64,000 nucleotides of DNA from Stutzerimonas kunmingensis (GTDB lineage: Bacteria; Pseudomonadota; Gammaproteobacteria; Pseudomonadales; Pseudomonadaceae), in assembly GCF_002929225.1 (NCBI RefSeq), contig NZ_PISM01000019.1:37344-101343 (forward strand), written 5' to 3'. Below are positions 57,555 to 64,000 of this stretch, one piece after another (position 1 is the first letter of the stretch; every line of letters starts with the position of its first letter). The position numbers and the translations under genes were made by a program. Under the pieces are notes generated by a model that had not been told where the DNA came from, ran no database searches, and was given only the letters and a program-made list of their open reading frames with translations.

Positions 57555-58430
57555 TCAGGCCCGGAAACGGCCGGGCGTCACACCGGCATGCGCCTTGAAC
57601 ACCCGCTGGAAATGGGCCTGATCGGCGAAGCCGAGATGCTGGGCCACGTCTGCAAGGCTGTCACCGCTGCGAATCCACTCCCTGGCGAGGTTGACGCGCT
57701 GGTTGAGTTGCCAGGCGTGCGGCGTCATGCCGGTGACGGCGCGGAATGCCCGGATCACCTGATAGCGGCTCATGCCTGCCAGGTCTGCCAACTTCTCCAG
57801 GGTGGTAGTGGCGGTGGGCGAAGCACACAGACAGTCCAGGGCGGGCCGAATCCGCTCCGCCAGGTTCGACGGCACGGTCGGCCCTTTGATGGAGAGCCCC
57901 TGTTCGGTGTCGTAGTCCCCGACGAACTCGATCAGCGCGGCCTCCTTCTCGATCGGGTCGCCTTCCTTGAACAGCAGCACGTTGAGTCGGCAGAAGTGCG
58001 CATAGACCGCCGGATCGGTCACGATGCGCACCGGCTCGTCGTCCATCGCGTCGGTTCGGGCGTACTCCCGCCGAACAGCCTGGAGCCACGCGGCGTCCAG
58101 GTGCAGCATCTGGTAGCTCCAGGCGGTGTCCGGAGCCGGGTTGCACGCATGGACACGTGATGCGGGCACGAAGACGAGCGTGCCAGGGGACAGGAGAACC
58201 GGGCCATCGGCGGCACCGGTGAAAACGCTGGTGCCGCCATCGACGGCACCAATGGAAAAGGTCGGGTGATGGTGGGGCTTGTAGCAGGCCCGGCTCTGGC
58301 AGGCGCGGCGGCTCTCGACGAAGGGCAAGGCCGGATCGCGCCAGAATGCCTGGGTATCGCTGCATTGGCCTGCACAGTCCGGACGGCTAGTCATCGTTTC
58401 GAGATCGGCGTCCATGCAGTCTTCGCACAT
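57555..58430 (-). CDS. AraC-family regulator
   Basis: A 291-residue AraC-type regulator. The N-terminal cupin-like arm (HHHPTFSIGAVDGG) binds the effector, and the C-terminal two-HTH domain has LADLAGMSRYQVIRAFRAVT and LADVAQHLGFADQAHFQRVF. Such proteins often control neighbouring LysE exporters. The extreme N-terminus is Cys-rich; a start at MDADLE five codons in is possible. Confidence 0.85.
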   Translation of the reverse strand: MCEDCMDADLETMTSRPDCAGQCSDTQAFWRDPALPFVESRRACQSRACYKPHHHPTFSIGAVDGGTSVFTGAADGPVLLSPGTLVFVPASRVHACNPAPDTAWSYQMLHLDAAWLQAVRREYARTDAMDDEPVRIVTDPAVYAHFCRLNVLLFKEGDPIEKEAALIEFVGDYDTEQGLSIKGPTVPSNLAERIRPALDCLCASPTATTTLEKLADLAGMSRYQVIRAFRAVTGMTPHAWQLNQRVNLAREWIRSGDSLADVAQHLGFADQAHFQRVFKAHAGVTPGRFRA

Positions 58431-59006
58431 TGTTGTTCTGAAAGGTGCGGTGTCTCGGAAACAGACACCCCTGGGTCGCTGGCAATTTTAGCTTCCGGGC
58501 CTGGAACAGGCATCCATTCATTAGCGTCCCCGGCCAAGAAGCATGGCCGGGTCGCGCTGTCGTGCGTTGCATCGAGCCTCGCTGCACGAGTCTCGCCCCT
58601 GACGGGCTTCCATCCCTGACGCCTACGGCCCGGCTTCCAGCTCCGGGCCTGCGCGCTTCGCTTGCGTGCGGTCTGCACATCAAGGCGGCCGTTGCCTTGT
58701 CCAGCCGTCTCCCCTGACTTCATCACCTTGTCCGCGACTGTAGCCCGCGGCCGTGTGCCGTCAAGGCGCGCAGGGCCGTGTCCTCGGCTGCGCCTGCGGG
58801 CCGCACCAACCCTGCGCTTGTTTCCTTGACGGCCCCCGTCCGCGCGCTCCTGACCGTCGCGGGCGATGAACTCAGGAAAGACGGTGGCAACAGGGCCAAC
58901 CGGGTTCCTCGTGCCGACCGCACCGAACAGCCGAAAGGCTGGGCTCCGAATCTAGGAATCCGGTGTGCGGTTTGAACAGCAAACCCTTTTCGTCAGGAGA
59001 AATGCC
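58431..59006 (+). promoter_or_regulatory. Upstream region and conserved leader of DUF932 operon, copy 2
   Basis: It includes a hairpin at 58449-58469 (GGTGTCT / AGACACC). From about 58600 the DNA is homologous to 39737-40163, including the CAGCC-GAAA-GGCTG hairpin and CAGGAG before the start. No gene is supported here. Confidence 0.5.
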
Positions 59007-59834
59007 ATGCAACTCGCATCCCGATTCGCTTCCCGTTCCCCCTCGCTGCGCAGCGATTACCCGCTGTCCGACGATCAAATCCGCAGGGTCGCGCCGTCCA
59101 TCTTCGCGGACGCGCCGCACGAAAGCCGTTCCGAGCGGTACGCCTATATCCCGACCGCCGCCGTGCTGGCGGAGCTTCGCAAAGAAGGGTTCCAGCCCTT
59201 CATGGCGTGCCAGACCCGCGTGCGCGACGAAGGCAAGCGCGAACACACCAAACACATGCTGCGCCTGCGCCATGCAAGCCAAATCAACGGCGCGGAAGCC
59301 AATGAAATCGTGCTGCTCAATTCCCACGACGGCACGAGTTCTTACCAAATGCTCGCGGGCATGTTTCGGTTCGTGTGCAGCAACGGTCTTGTCTGCGGCG
59401 ACACCGTGGCCGATGTGCGCGTACCCCACAAAGGCGACGTGGCCGGACTGGTCATCGAAGGCGCTTACGAAGTCTTGAGCGGCTTCGACCGCGTGGAGGA
59501 ATCCCGCGATTCCATGCGCGCCATCACCTTGAACGATGGCGAATCCGAAGTGTTTGCCCGCGCTGCGCTGGCCCTCAAGTACGACGACCCCGACAAGCCC
59601 GCGCCCATCACGGAATCGCAAATCCTGATGCCGCGCCGCCACGACGACCGCCGCCCGGACTTGTGGAGTGTGTTCAACCGCACGCAAGAGAACTTGACCC
59701 AAGGCGGCCTGCGCGGGCGCAGCGCCAACGGACGCCGCCAGCAAACCCGCCCGGTGCAGGGCATCGACCAAAACATCCGCCTCAACCGTGCGCTCTGGCT
59801 GCTGGCCGATGGCATGCGCCAGTTGAAAGCCTGA
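59007..59834 (+). CDS. DUF932 protein, element 2
   Basis: A 275-residue copy of the element 1 DUF932 protein, same length. Differences cluster in the middle (CQTRVRDEGKREHTKHMLRL, MLAGMFRFVCSNGLVCGD), while both ends are nearly identical. That pattern suggests ongoing exchange between copies or purifying selection at the ends. It opens the backbone operon. Confidence 0.85.
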   Translation: MQLASRFASRSPSLRSDYPLSDDQIRRVAPSIFADAPHESRSERYAYIPTAAVLAELRKEGFQPFMACQTRVRDEGKREHTKHMLRLRHASQINGAEANEIVLLNSHDGTSSYQMLAGMFRFVCSNGLVCGDTVADVRVPHKGDVAGLVIEGAYEVLSGFDRVEESRDSMRAITLNDGESEVFARAALALKYDDPDKPAPITESQILMPRRHDDRRPDLWSVFNRTQENLTQGGLRGRSANGRRQQTRPVQGIDQNIRLNRALWLLADGMRQLKA

Positions 59835-59919
59835 CCCCACGCGGCAGGGGCAGGCAGCAGCCCTTGCCGCTTCTCTCGCTGCTCTCGCTGCTGCATCCCA
59901 ATCGCTAGGAGTTATCACC

Positions 59920-61413
59920 ATGAAAGCCGTTACTCAAACCGAAACCCGCGCCATCGAAACTGCCGCCGCGCCGCTGGAAGTGGCCGACCCGACCAAGAAC
60001 CTGATTTTGGTTCCGCTCTCGCAGTTGCTGCCGCGCCGCTCCAAGCGCAACGCACGCAAGACCCCGCGCCTGTCCATTCCCGAACTGGCCGCGAGCATCG
60101 CCCGCATCGGCCTGCTGCAGAATCTCGTCGTTATCCTTGCCGCCGATGGCGAGCAATATGAAGTCGTGGCCGGCGACCGCCGACTGACCGCGTTGAAGCT
60201 GCTGGCGAAGAAGAAGCGCGTCGCCGCCGACTTTGAGGTGCCGTGCCTACCGGTGCCCGACGCTTCAGCCCGTACCGTCAGCCTCGCGGAAAACCTGCTG
60301 CGCGAGCAGATGCACCCGGCCGACCAGTTCGAGGCGTTCGCCGCGCTGGTCAAGGAAGGCCGCCCCATCGAAGACATTGCCGCCGACTTCGGCGTGACCC
60401 CGCTGGTGGTGCAGCGCCGCTTGAAGCTGGCCAACGTCTCGCCGCGCCTGCTGGCCGACTACCGGGCCGGAGCCGTCACGCTGGAACAGTTGATGGCCCT
60501 GACCATCACCGACGACCACGCCGCGCAGGAAGCCGCGTTCTACGGCGCGCCCGAATGGCAGCGTGGCGCGTCCGCGCTGCGCGAACGCTTGACCGAGCGC
60601 GAAATCGACGCCACGCATCCGCTGGTGCGCTTCGCCGGGCTGGACGCCTACACGGCGGCGGGCGGCGGCCTCCGCCGCGACCTGTTCGCAGAAGGCGATG
60701 CAGGAACCTACCTGACCGACGCCGCGCTGCTGGAAACGCTGGTGCGCGGCAAGCTGGATGCGCTGGCCGGGGACGTGCGCGCCGAGGGTTGGGCGTGGGT
60801 CGAAGCCGTGCCGCACATGAGCTACGCCGAGCGGCAGGCGTTCCAGAACGCGCCGCGCCAGCGCCGCGAACCAAGCGCCCGCGAAACCCGCCGCATCGCC
60901 TCGCTGCAATCGCGCCTCGACAAGATCGACGCCGAACTGGAAGAAGCCTACGACGCCGAGGACGAGGACAAGACCGAGGCGCTGGAACCACGCCGCGAAC
61001 AGGTAGCCGGGGAACTGCAAGCCGTGGAGGAAACCTTGCAGGGCTACGCCCCGGACGTGCGCGCCGTGGCCGGTGCCATCGTCACCCTCGACCGCAGCGG
61101 CGAAGCCGTGATTCATCGCGGGCTGCTGCGCGAAGCCGAAGCCAAGGCGCTGCGCACGCTGGAACGCTTGCGGCAGGGTTTCGGCAGCGCAGAAGGCAAA
61201 GCCGGGAACGACGACGAAGGCGAGGACGCCGAGCCGCCCAAGGCCGCGAGCCTGTCCGACCGGCTGGCGCAGCGGTTGAGCGCGCACCGCACCGCCGCGC
61301 TGCAAATCGAAGTCGCCCGGCATCCGCAAGTCGCGCTGGCCGCGCTGGTGCATGGCATGGTGCAGACCGTCTTGCAGGACAGCCACTACGGCCACGACCT
61401 GCCACAGGTGTGA
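59920..61413 (+). CDS. ParB-family protein, element 2
   Basis: A 497-residue copy of the ParB protein at 41070, with the same domains: ParB N-terminal VVAGDRRLTALK, HTH near 150-175 and a charged coiled coil. Only scattered substitutions separate the two, and the last ~70 residues are encoded by identical DNA. No ParA lies in the window. Confidence 0.86.
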   Translation: MKAVTQTETRAIETAAAPLEVADPTKNLILVPLSQLLPRRSKRNARKTPRLSIPELAASIARIGLLQNLVVILAADGEQYEVVAGDRRLTALKLLAKKKRVAADFEVPCLPVPDASARTVSLAENLLREQMHPADQFEAFAALVKEGRPIEDIAADFGVTPLVVQRRLKLANVSPRLLADYRAGAVTLEQLMALTITDDHAAQEAAFYGAPEWQRGASALRERLTEREIDATHPLVRFAGLDAYTAAGGGLRRDLFAEGDAGTYLTDAALLETLVRGKLDALAGDVRAEGWAWVEAVPHMSYAERQAFQNAPRQRREPSARETRRIASLQSRLDKIDAELEEAYDAEDEDKTEALEPRREQVAGELQAVEETLQGYAPDVRAVAGAIVTLDRSGEAVIHRGLLREAEAKALRTLERLRQGFGSAEGKAGNDDEGEDAEPPKAASLSDRLAQRLSAHRTAALQIEVARHPQVALAALVHGMVQTVLQDSHYGHDLPQV

Positions 61414-61415
61414 GC

Positions 61416-61961
61416 ATGAAAGTGCAAGACCGGCTGGAAGGCATGGCCCCGGACTGGCCGGAATCGCCCGCCGCCGTGGCGCTGCGTGAACTGCAACAGG
61501 TGGCGGGTGAAGCCTTGCCGGAGGACAGCGCCGAACTGTTCGCCGCGCTGCTGGCGAAGCCGCAGGATGAACTGGTGCGCCTGTTGGCCGTGTGCGTGGC
61601 GTCCACGGTGGACGTGGTGACGCCCCGCGCTATAGCACAGCAGCCGGGCGCGGAACTGGCGCAGGCCGTGAGGCTGGACATGGCGGCATGGTGGAAGCCG
61701 ACCGCAGACGGCTACTTCCAGCATGTACCGAAGGCCGCGATTCTGGAAGCCGTTGAGCAGTACGCCCCGGCACACATCACCCGGCTGGCGAAGTTGAAGA
61801 AAGGCGACATTGCCAGCGAAGCCGAACGGCTGGCGAACGGTACGAGCTGGATGCCTGCTATCTTCAAGGCTGAAACGTCGGAAACCATGCAGGAGCAAGA
61901 CAACGCCCCGGCGGATGCCGAAGCAATGGCGGATGAACTCACGCAGGCGCTGGCCGCTTGA
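61416..61961 (+). CDS. Small ParB-operon protein, element 2
   Basis: A 181-residue protein matching 42566-43123. The first ~85 residues come from identical DNA; after RLDMAAWWKPTADGYF the copies diverge strongly. It starts two bases after the ParB stop. The function is unknown. Confidence 0.75.
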   Translation: MKVQDRLEGMAPDWPESPAAVALRELQQVAGEALPEDSAELFAALLAKPQDELVRLLAVCVASTVDVVTPRAIAQQPGAELAQAVRLDMAAWWKPTADGYFQHVPKAAILEAVEQYAPAHITRLAKLKKGDIASEAERLANGTSWMPAIFKAETSETMQEQDNAPADAEAMADELTQALAA

Positions 61962-61975
61962 ACTTTGCGGAAGGT

Positions 61976-62003
61976 AAGCGCCTCGGCCACAACCGGGGCG
62001 CTT
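61976..62003 (+). terminator. Terminator-like hairpin of ParB operon, element 2
   Basis: Arms AAGCGCCTCGG and CCGGGGCGCTT (one wobble) after the stop, at the same place as the hairpin in element 1. A second hairpin, CAGCGCCCAGG / CCTGGGCGCTG, follows at 62052-62082. Confidence 0.6.
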
Positions 62004-62090
62004 CGCTTTGTGCGATTCATCAAGGCGCAGGAATAACGCGGTCAGCAAGCACAGCGCCCAGGCCGTTCCGTCCTGGGCGCTGTGAAAAGC

Positions 62091-62124
62091 AAATCCGGGC
62101 GCGTCGGTGTCCGCGCCCGGATTT
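62091..62124 (-). terminator. Terminator of the membrane protein gene
   Basis: Perfect 13-base arms AAATCCGGGCGCG and CGCGCCCGGATTT, eight bases after the stop of the minus-strand gene, followed on that strand by GCTTTTC. Confidence 0.7.
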
Positions 62125-62132
62125 AAAACGAG

Positions 62133-62849
62133 TTATTGCTGAGAATTCGGAGTGTCAGATTGCGCATTCTTTGAAGAATGAGCCTCTTGTTCTCTTTGCC
62201 ACTGACGACGCATCCGATTCGCTTCTCGACGCTCATGCAGCCTATCAAAACCGCTAAACACATCTACCTTTGTGCGTTTTTTCCCTTTGGCAACCGGACT
62301 CCAGTTTTCCTCAATTTTCTTGATGTGTTTGGCGATCTCAACCAATGGCTCATCTCCGAGACGACTGACTCCCTCATGGTCGAGCATACTTAAGGTATAT
62401 GAATTTTTCTGACGCTGTTGGCTGGACGCATCACGCTTCCAGCTAATGTCAACTTCGTAGGTCTTGCCCTTCAGTTTTCCGAATTCAGACAAATAACTCA
62501 CCATGCCTTGACCGGGTTTGAGGACACTTATTTTCTGGAATGGGATTTCGACCCGGTCTCCGCGTGCCTCCCCATTTTCTAGTGGAGGATCGAAGGCGAT
62601 AGAAATGTCATATGCTGTCGCATTTCCGGTGTTGTCGATGTGAATATCAAAATGCCGCATTGACCACCGATTGGGAGTGAGTGTCACGACGACATGTGGT
62701 TGAGCTGCGGCTTCAGCCATCCTTGTCGTTTCATGCGCAAGAGTCTTGGTTACGCGCCATAGAAAAAAAGTTGCGACAGCGGTAACTATCGTTCCTAGGA
62801 CACCGCCAACGGCAATAACAGTATTAACCCAAGAGGGCATGCCTTCCAT
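62133..62849 (-). CDS. Membrane-anchored hypothetical protein
   Basis: A 238-residue protein with one N-terminal membrane helix (VIAVGGVLGTIVTAVATFFLW). A beta-rich soluble part and a highly charged C-terminal tail (residues 195-238) follow. GGGAG lies at the right distance before MEGMPSW, so I start there instead of four codons earlier. No family is recognised. Base composition is AT-richer than its surroundings, and element 1 has no copy, so it looks like separate cargo. Confidence 0.7.
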   Translation of the reverse strand: MEGMPSWVNTVIAVGGVLGTIVTAVATFFLWRVTKTLAHETTRMAEAAAQPHVVVTLTPNRWSMRHFDIHIDNTGNATAYDISIAFDPPLENGEARGDRVEIPFQKISVLKPGQGMVSYLSEFGKLKGKTYEVDISWKRDASSQQRQKNSYTLSMLDHEGVSRLGDEPLVEIAKHIKKIEENWSPVAKGKKRTKVDVFSGFDRLHERREANRMRRQWQREQEAHSSKNAQSDTPNSQQ

Positions 62850-63609
62850 AAGATCTCCCATAAATTATCCGGTGGCGTATCGCTTCGTGGCAGTTTAGCG
62901 TGACCCACTAAAAATTATGAGCGTGTCGGCGCAATGCCCGCCGGGCTTTCGGGCTGCGCCCCGTGCCGTCTTTGCCGTCACGGCCATTCGGCTTCAATCC
63001 CTCGCGCCTTCGCGCCTGCGGCGCTGCGCGCTGCGCTTGCGGTGAAGGCAGCGCCCCGCCGCAATGATCGGGGCTTGTGGGCCTACGCCCCGGCTTGCTG
63101 CCGCAGGTTGCACGAAAGCGTGCCGTCCTCGACCCTGGCAGTTCGTCGCCTGTACGTCACGAAGGACGGTTCACCGACACGCCACCCGGCCTCGCTATGG
63201 AGCATCCACGCCACGCATCAAGCCCGTCGCCGCAATCTGCGGCAAGAGGCGTTCTCGCTTGTCGTTGGGGGGTTGGCCTTGCCCGCGTCAGGGCGCAAGC
63301 CGGTGAAGCCGACACGCGGGGATACCGAGTCGGCCATATCTCCATTCGGGAGCGGGCGGCCCGTGCGTCCTTGGCTTGTCGTGAATCCTGGCGAGGGAAT
63401 GGCTACGCCTTGGGCTTCATGGCCGCAACCTTCCAGCGAAAACAATTTCCCCGCCGCTGCGCGGCTTCCTCGCGGGACAAATTCTTTTCGCTTCCAGGTT
63501 CTCCACGGTGTTGCGACCGCTGCGCGGTGCGGCCAGCCCATCCCCCGCCGGCCGGATCACAACAAGGACGCACTGGCGCGACCTTGTTCAACCCGAAAGG
63601 AGAAACATC
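62850..63609 (+). promoter_or_regulatory. GC-rich leader region of DUF736 gene
   Basis: About 760 bases. A long plus-strand frame exists, but its composition (Ala, Arg, Pro) looks non-coding. 62940-63010 matches 43440-43505 in element 1 (GGCTTCAATCCCTCGCGCC), so the element 1 copy was cut off here. AAGGAGAAACATC precedes the DUF736 start. Confidence 0.5.
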
Positions 63610-63888
63610 ATGGCTAACATCGGCACCTTCACCGCAGAGAAAGACGGCTTCACCGGCCAGCTCCGCACCCTGGCCCTCAACGTCAAGGTCAAGCTGATTC
63701 CCAACGACAAGGGCGACACCGAGAACGCCCCCGACTTCCGCCTTCAGGCGGCCGGCCACGACATCGGCGCGGCGTGGAAGAAGACCAGCGAAGCCGGGCG
63801 GCCCTACGTGTCCGTATCCCTCGACGATCCTTCGTTCCCGGCGACGGTCTATGCCCGCCTGATCGAGAACGAGGACGGCGATTTTCAA
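63610..63888 (+). pseudogene. DUF736 protein, interrupted
   Basis: The first 93 codons encode a DUF736 protein ([36 protein letters not shown]), a small protein typical of Tn4371-like ICE backbones near parA and repA. After EDGDF-Gln the usual C-terminal LIWSR-type ending is missing and unrelated DNA follows. The frame stays open to the window edge. It appears to be disrupted by an insertion. Confidence 0.7.
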
Positions 63889-64000
63889 GGTAGTTGTCGC
63901 GCGAGCGTGTCACGCTGCCTTTGGTGTTTGCTGCAGTACCGCTTCCCGCTCCGGGTTCAGGCACACGATTGGTGCCAGCACCCAGTTCCTGATGTTGCCG
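63889..64000 (-). mobile_element. Possible end of an inserted element
   Basis: Unrelated DNA after the DUF736 break. On the minus strand a frame enters from the right edge and ends at 63910-63912 ([20 protein letters not shown]), about 20 bases from the junction. A short distance between a stop codon and the junction is typical of insertion sequences, but I do not recognise the family. Confidence 0.35.

Noticed and set aside
60243..61961. 572-residue frame that runs through ParB in another frame and joins the small third gene
   Set aside because: The first two thirds are Arg/Ala-rich shadow; the element 1 copy shows ParB and the small protein as separate genes.
62934..63617. 227-residue frame upstream of DUF736
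   Set aside because: Ala/Arg/Pro-rich with no domain, and its start overlaps a repeated leader segment that is non-coding elsewhere.

Overview
The window is a Pseudomonas-type chromosome segment, most likely from the Stutzerimonas (P. stutzeri) group, joined to a large accessory island. The first ~22.2 kb is GC-rich core genome. The order thioesterase, tex, ompR/envZ (amgRS), rimK/rimB, hslR, hslO, pckA matches the arrangement I recall from Pseudomonas. It is followed by a nitroreductase, a RecQ-type helicase, two chemotaxis transducers (one with FIST sensor domains), an aldo/keto reductase, a membrane transporter, an HPF-type ribosome factor, a histidine phosphatase and an aldose-epimerase-like exported protein. 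At 22.3-23.5 kb a cold-shock gene sits between two similar copies of an RNA gene of the RsmX/Y/Z type. Each copy has several GGA motifs, a degenerate GacA box upstream and a strong terminator.

From ~23.49 kb the sequence is accessory and contains two related integrative elements head to tail. Each starts just after a short T-rich motif and carries a tyrosine integrase followed directly by a DUF1016 (YhcG-like) nuclease gene. Each also carries a DUF932 / ParB / small-protein module. In element 1 (23.5-48.1 kb) the integrase is broken by one extra base in a run of eight C. Its main cargo is an eight-gene antisense operon (26.1-39.6 kb): HTH regulator, DUF499 ATPase, compact PglZ, SIR2, HerA, DUF1156 DNA methyltransferase, small protein and SNF2 helicase. 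This looks like a hybrid between type-3-BREX-like parts and a SIR2-HerA pair. After its ParB module comes an AT-richer five-gene operon (DHA2-type exporter, YihX-like HAD phosphatase, Nudix, hexapeptide acyltransferase, acyl-CoA-dehydrogenase-like protein) that suggests small-molecule metabolism.

Element 2 (48.1 kb to the right edge) has an intact integrase and DUF1016 gene. A PP2C phosphatase / kinase / kinase operon follows, in which one kinase ends in a cold-shock-like domain and the other in an FHA-like domain. Next come RadC, two LysE-type exporters with LysR and AraC regulators, the second DUF932/ParB module, a membrane protein and a DUF736 gene that is interrupted near the window edge. 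Leader-like GC-rich segments recur in both elements. I see no tRNA, rRNA or CRISPR array.

The strongest candidates for undescribed biology are the PglZ/DUF499/SIR2/HerA/DUF1156/SNF2 operon, the kinase-cold-shock-domain phosphosignalling triad, the perfect palindromes inside both DUF1016 genes, and the use of an Rsm-like sRNA terminator as the apparent element boundary.
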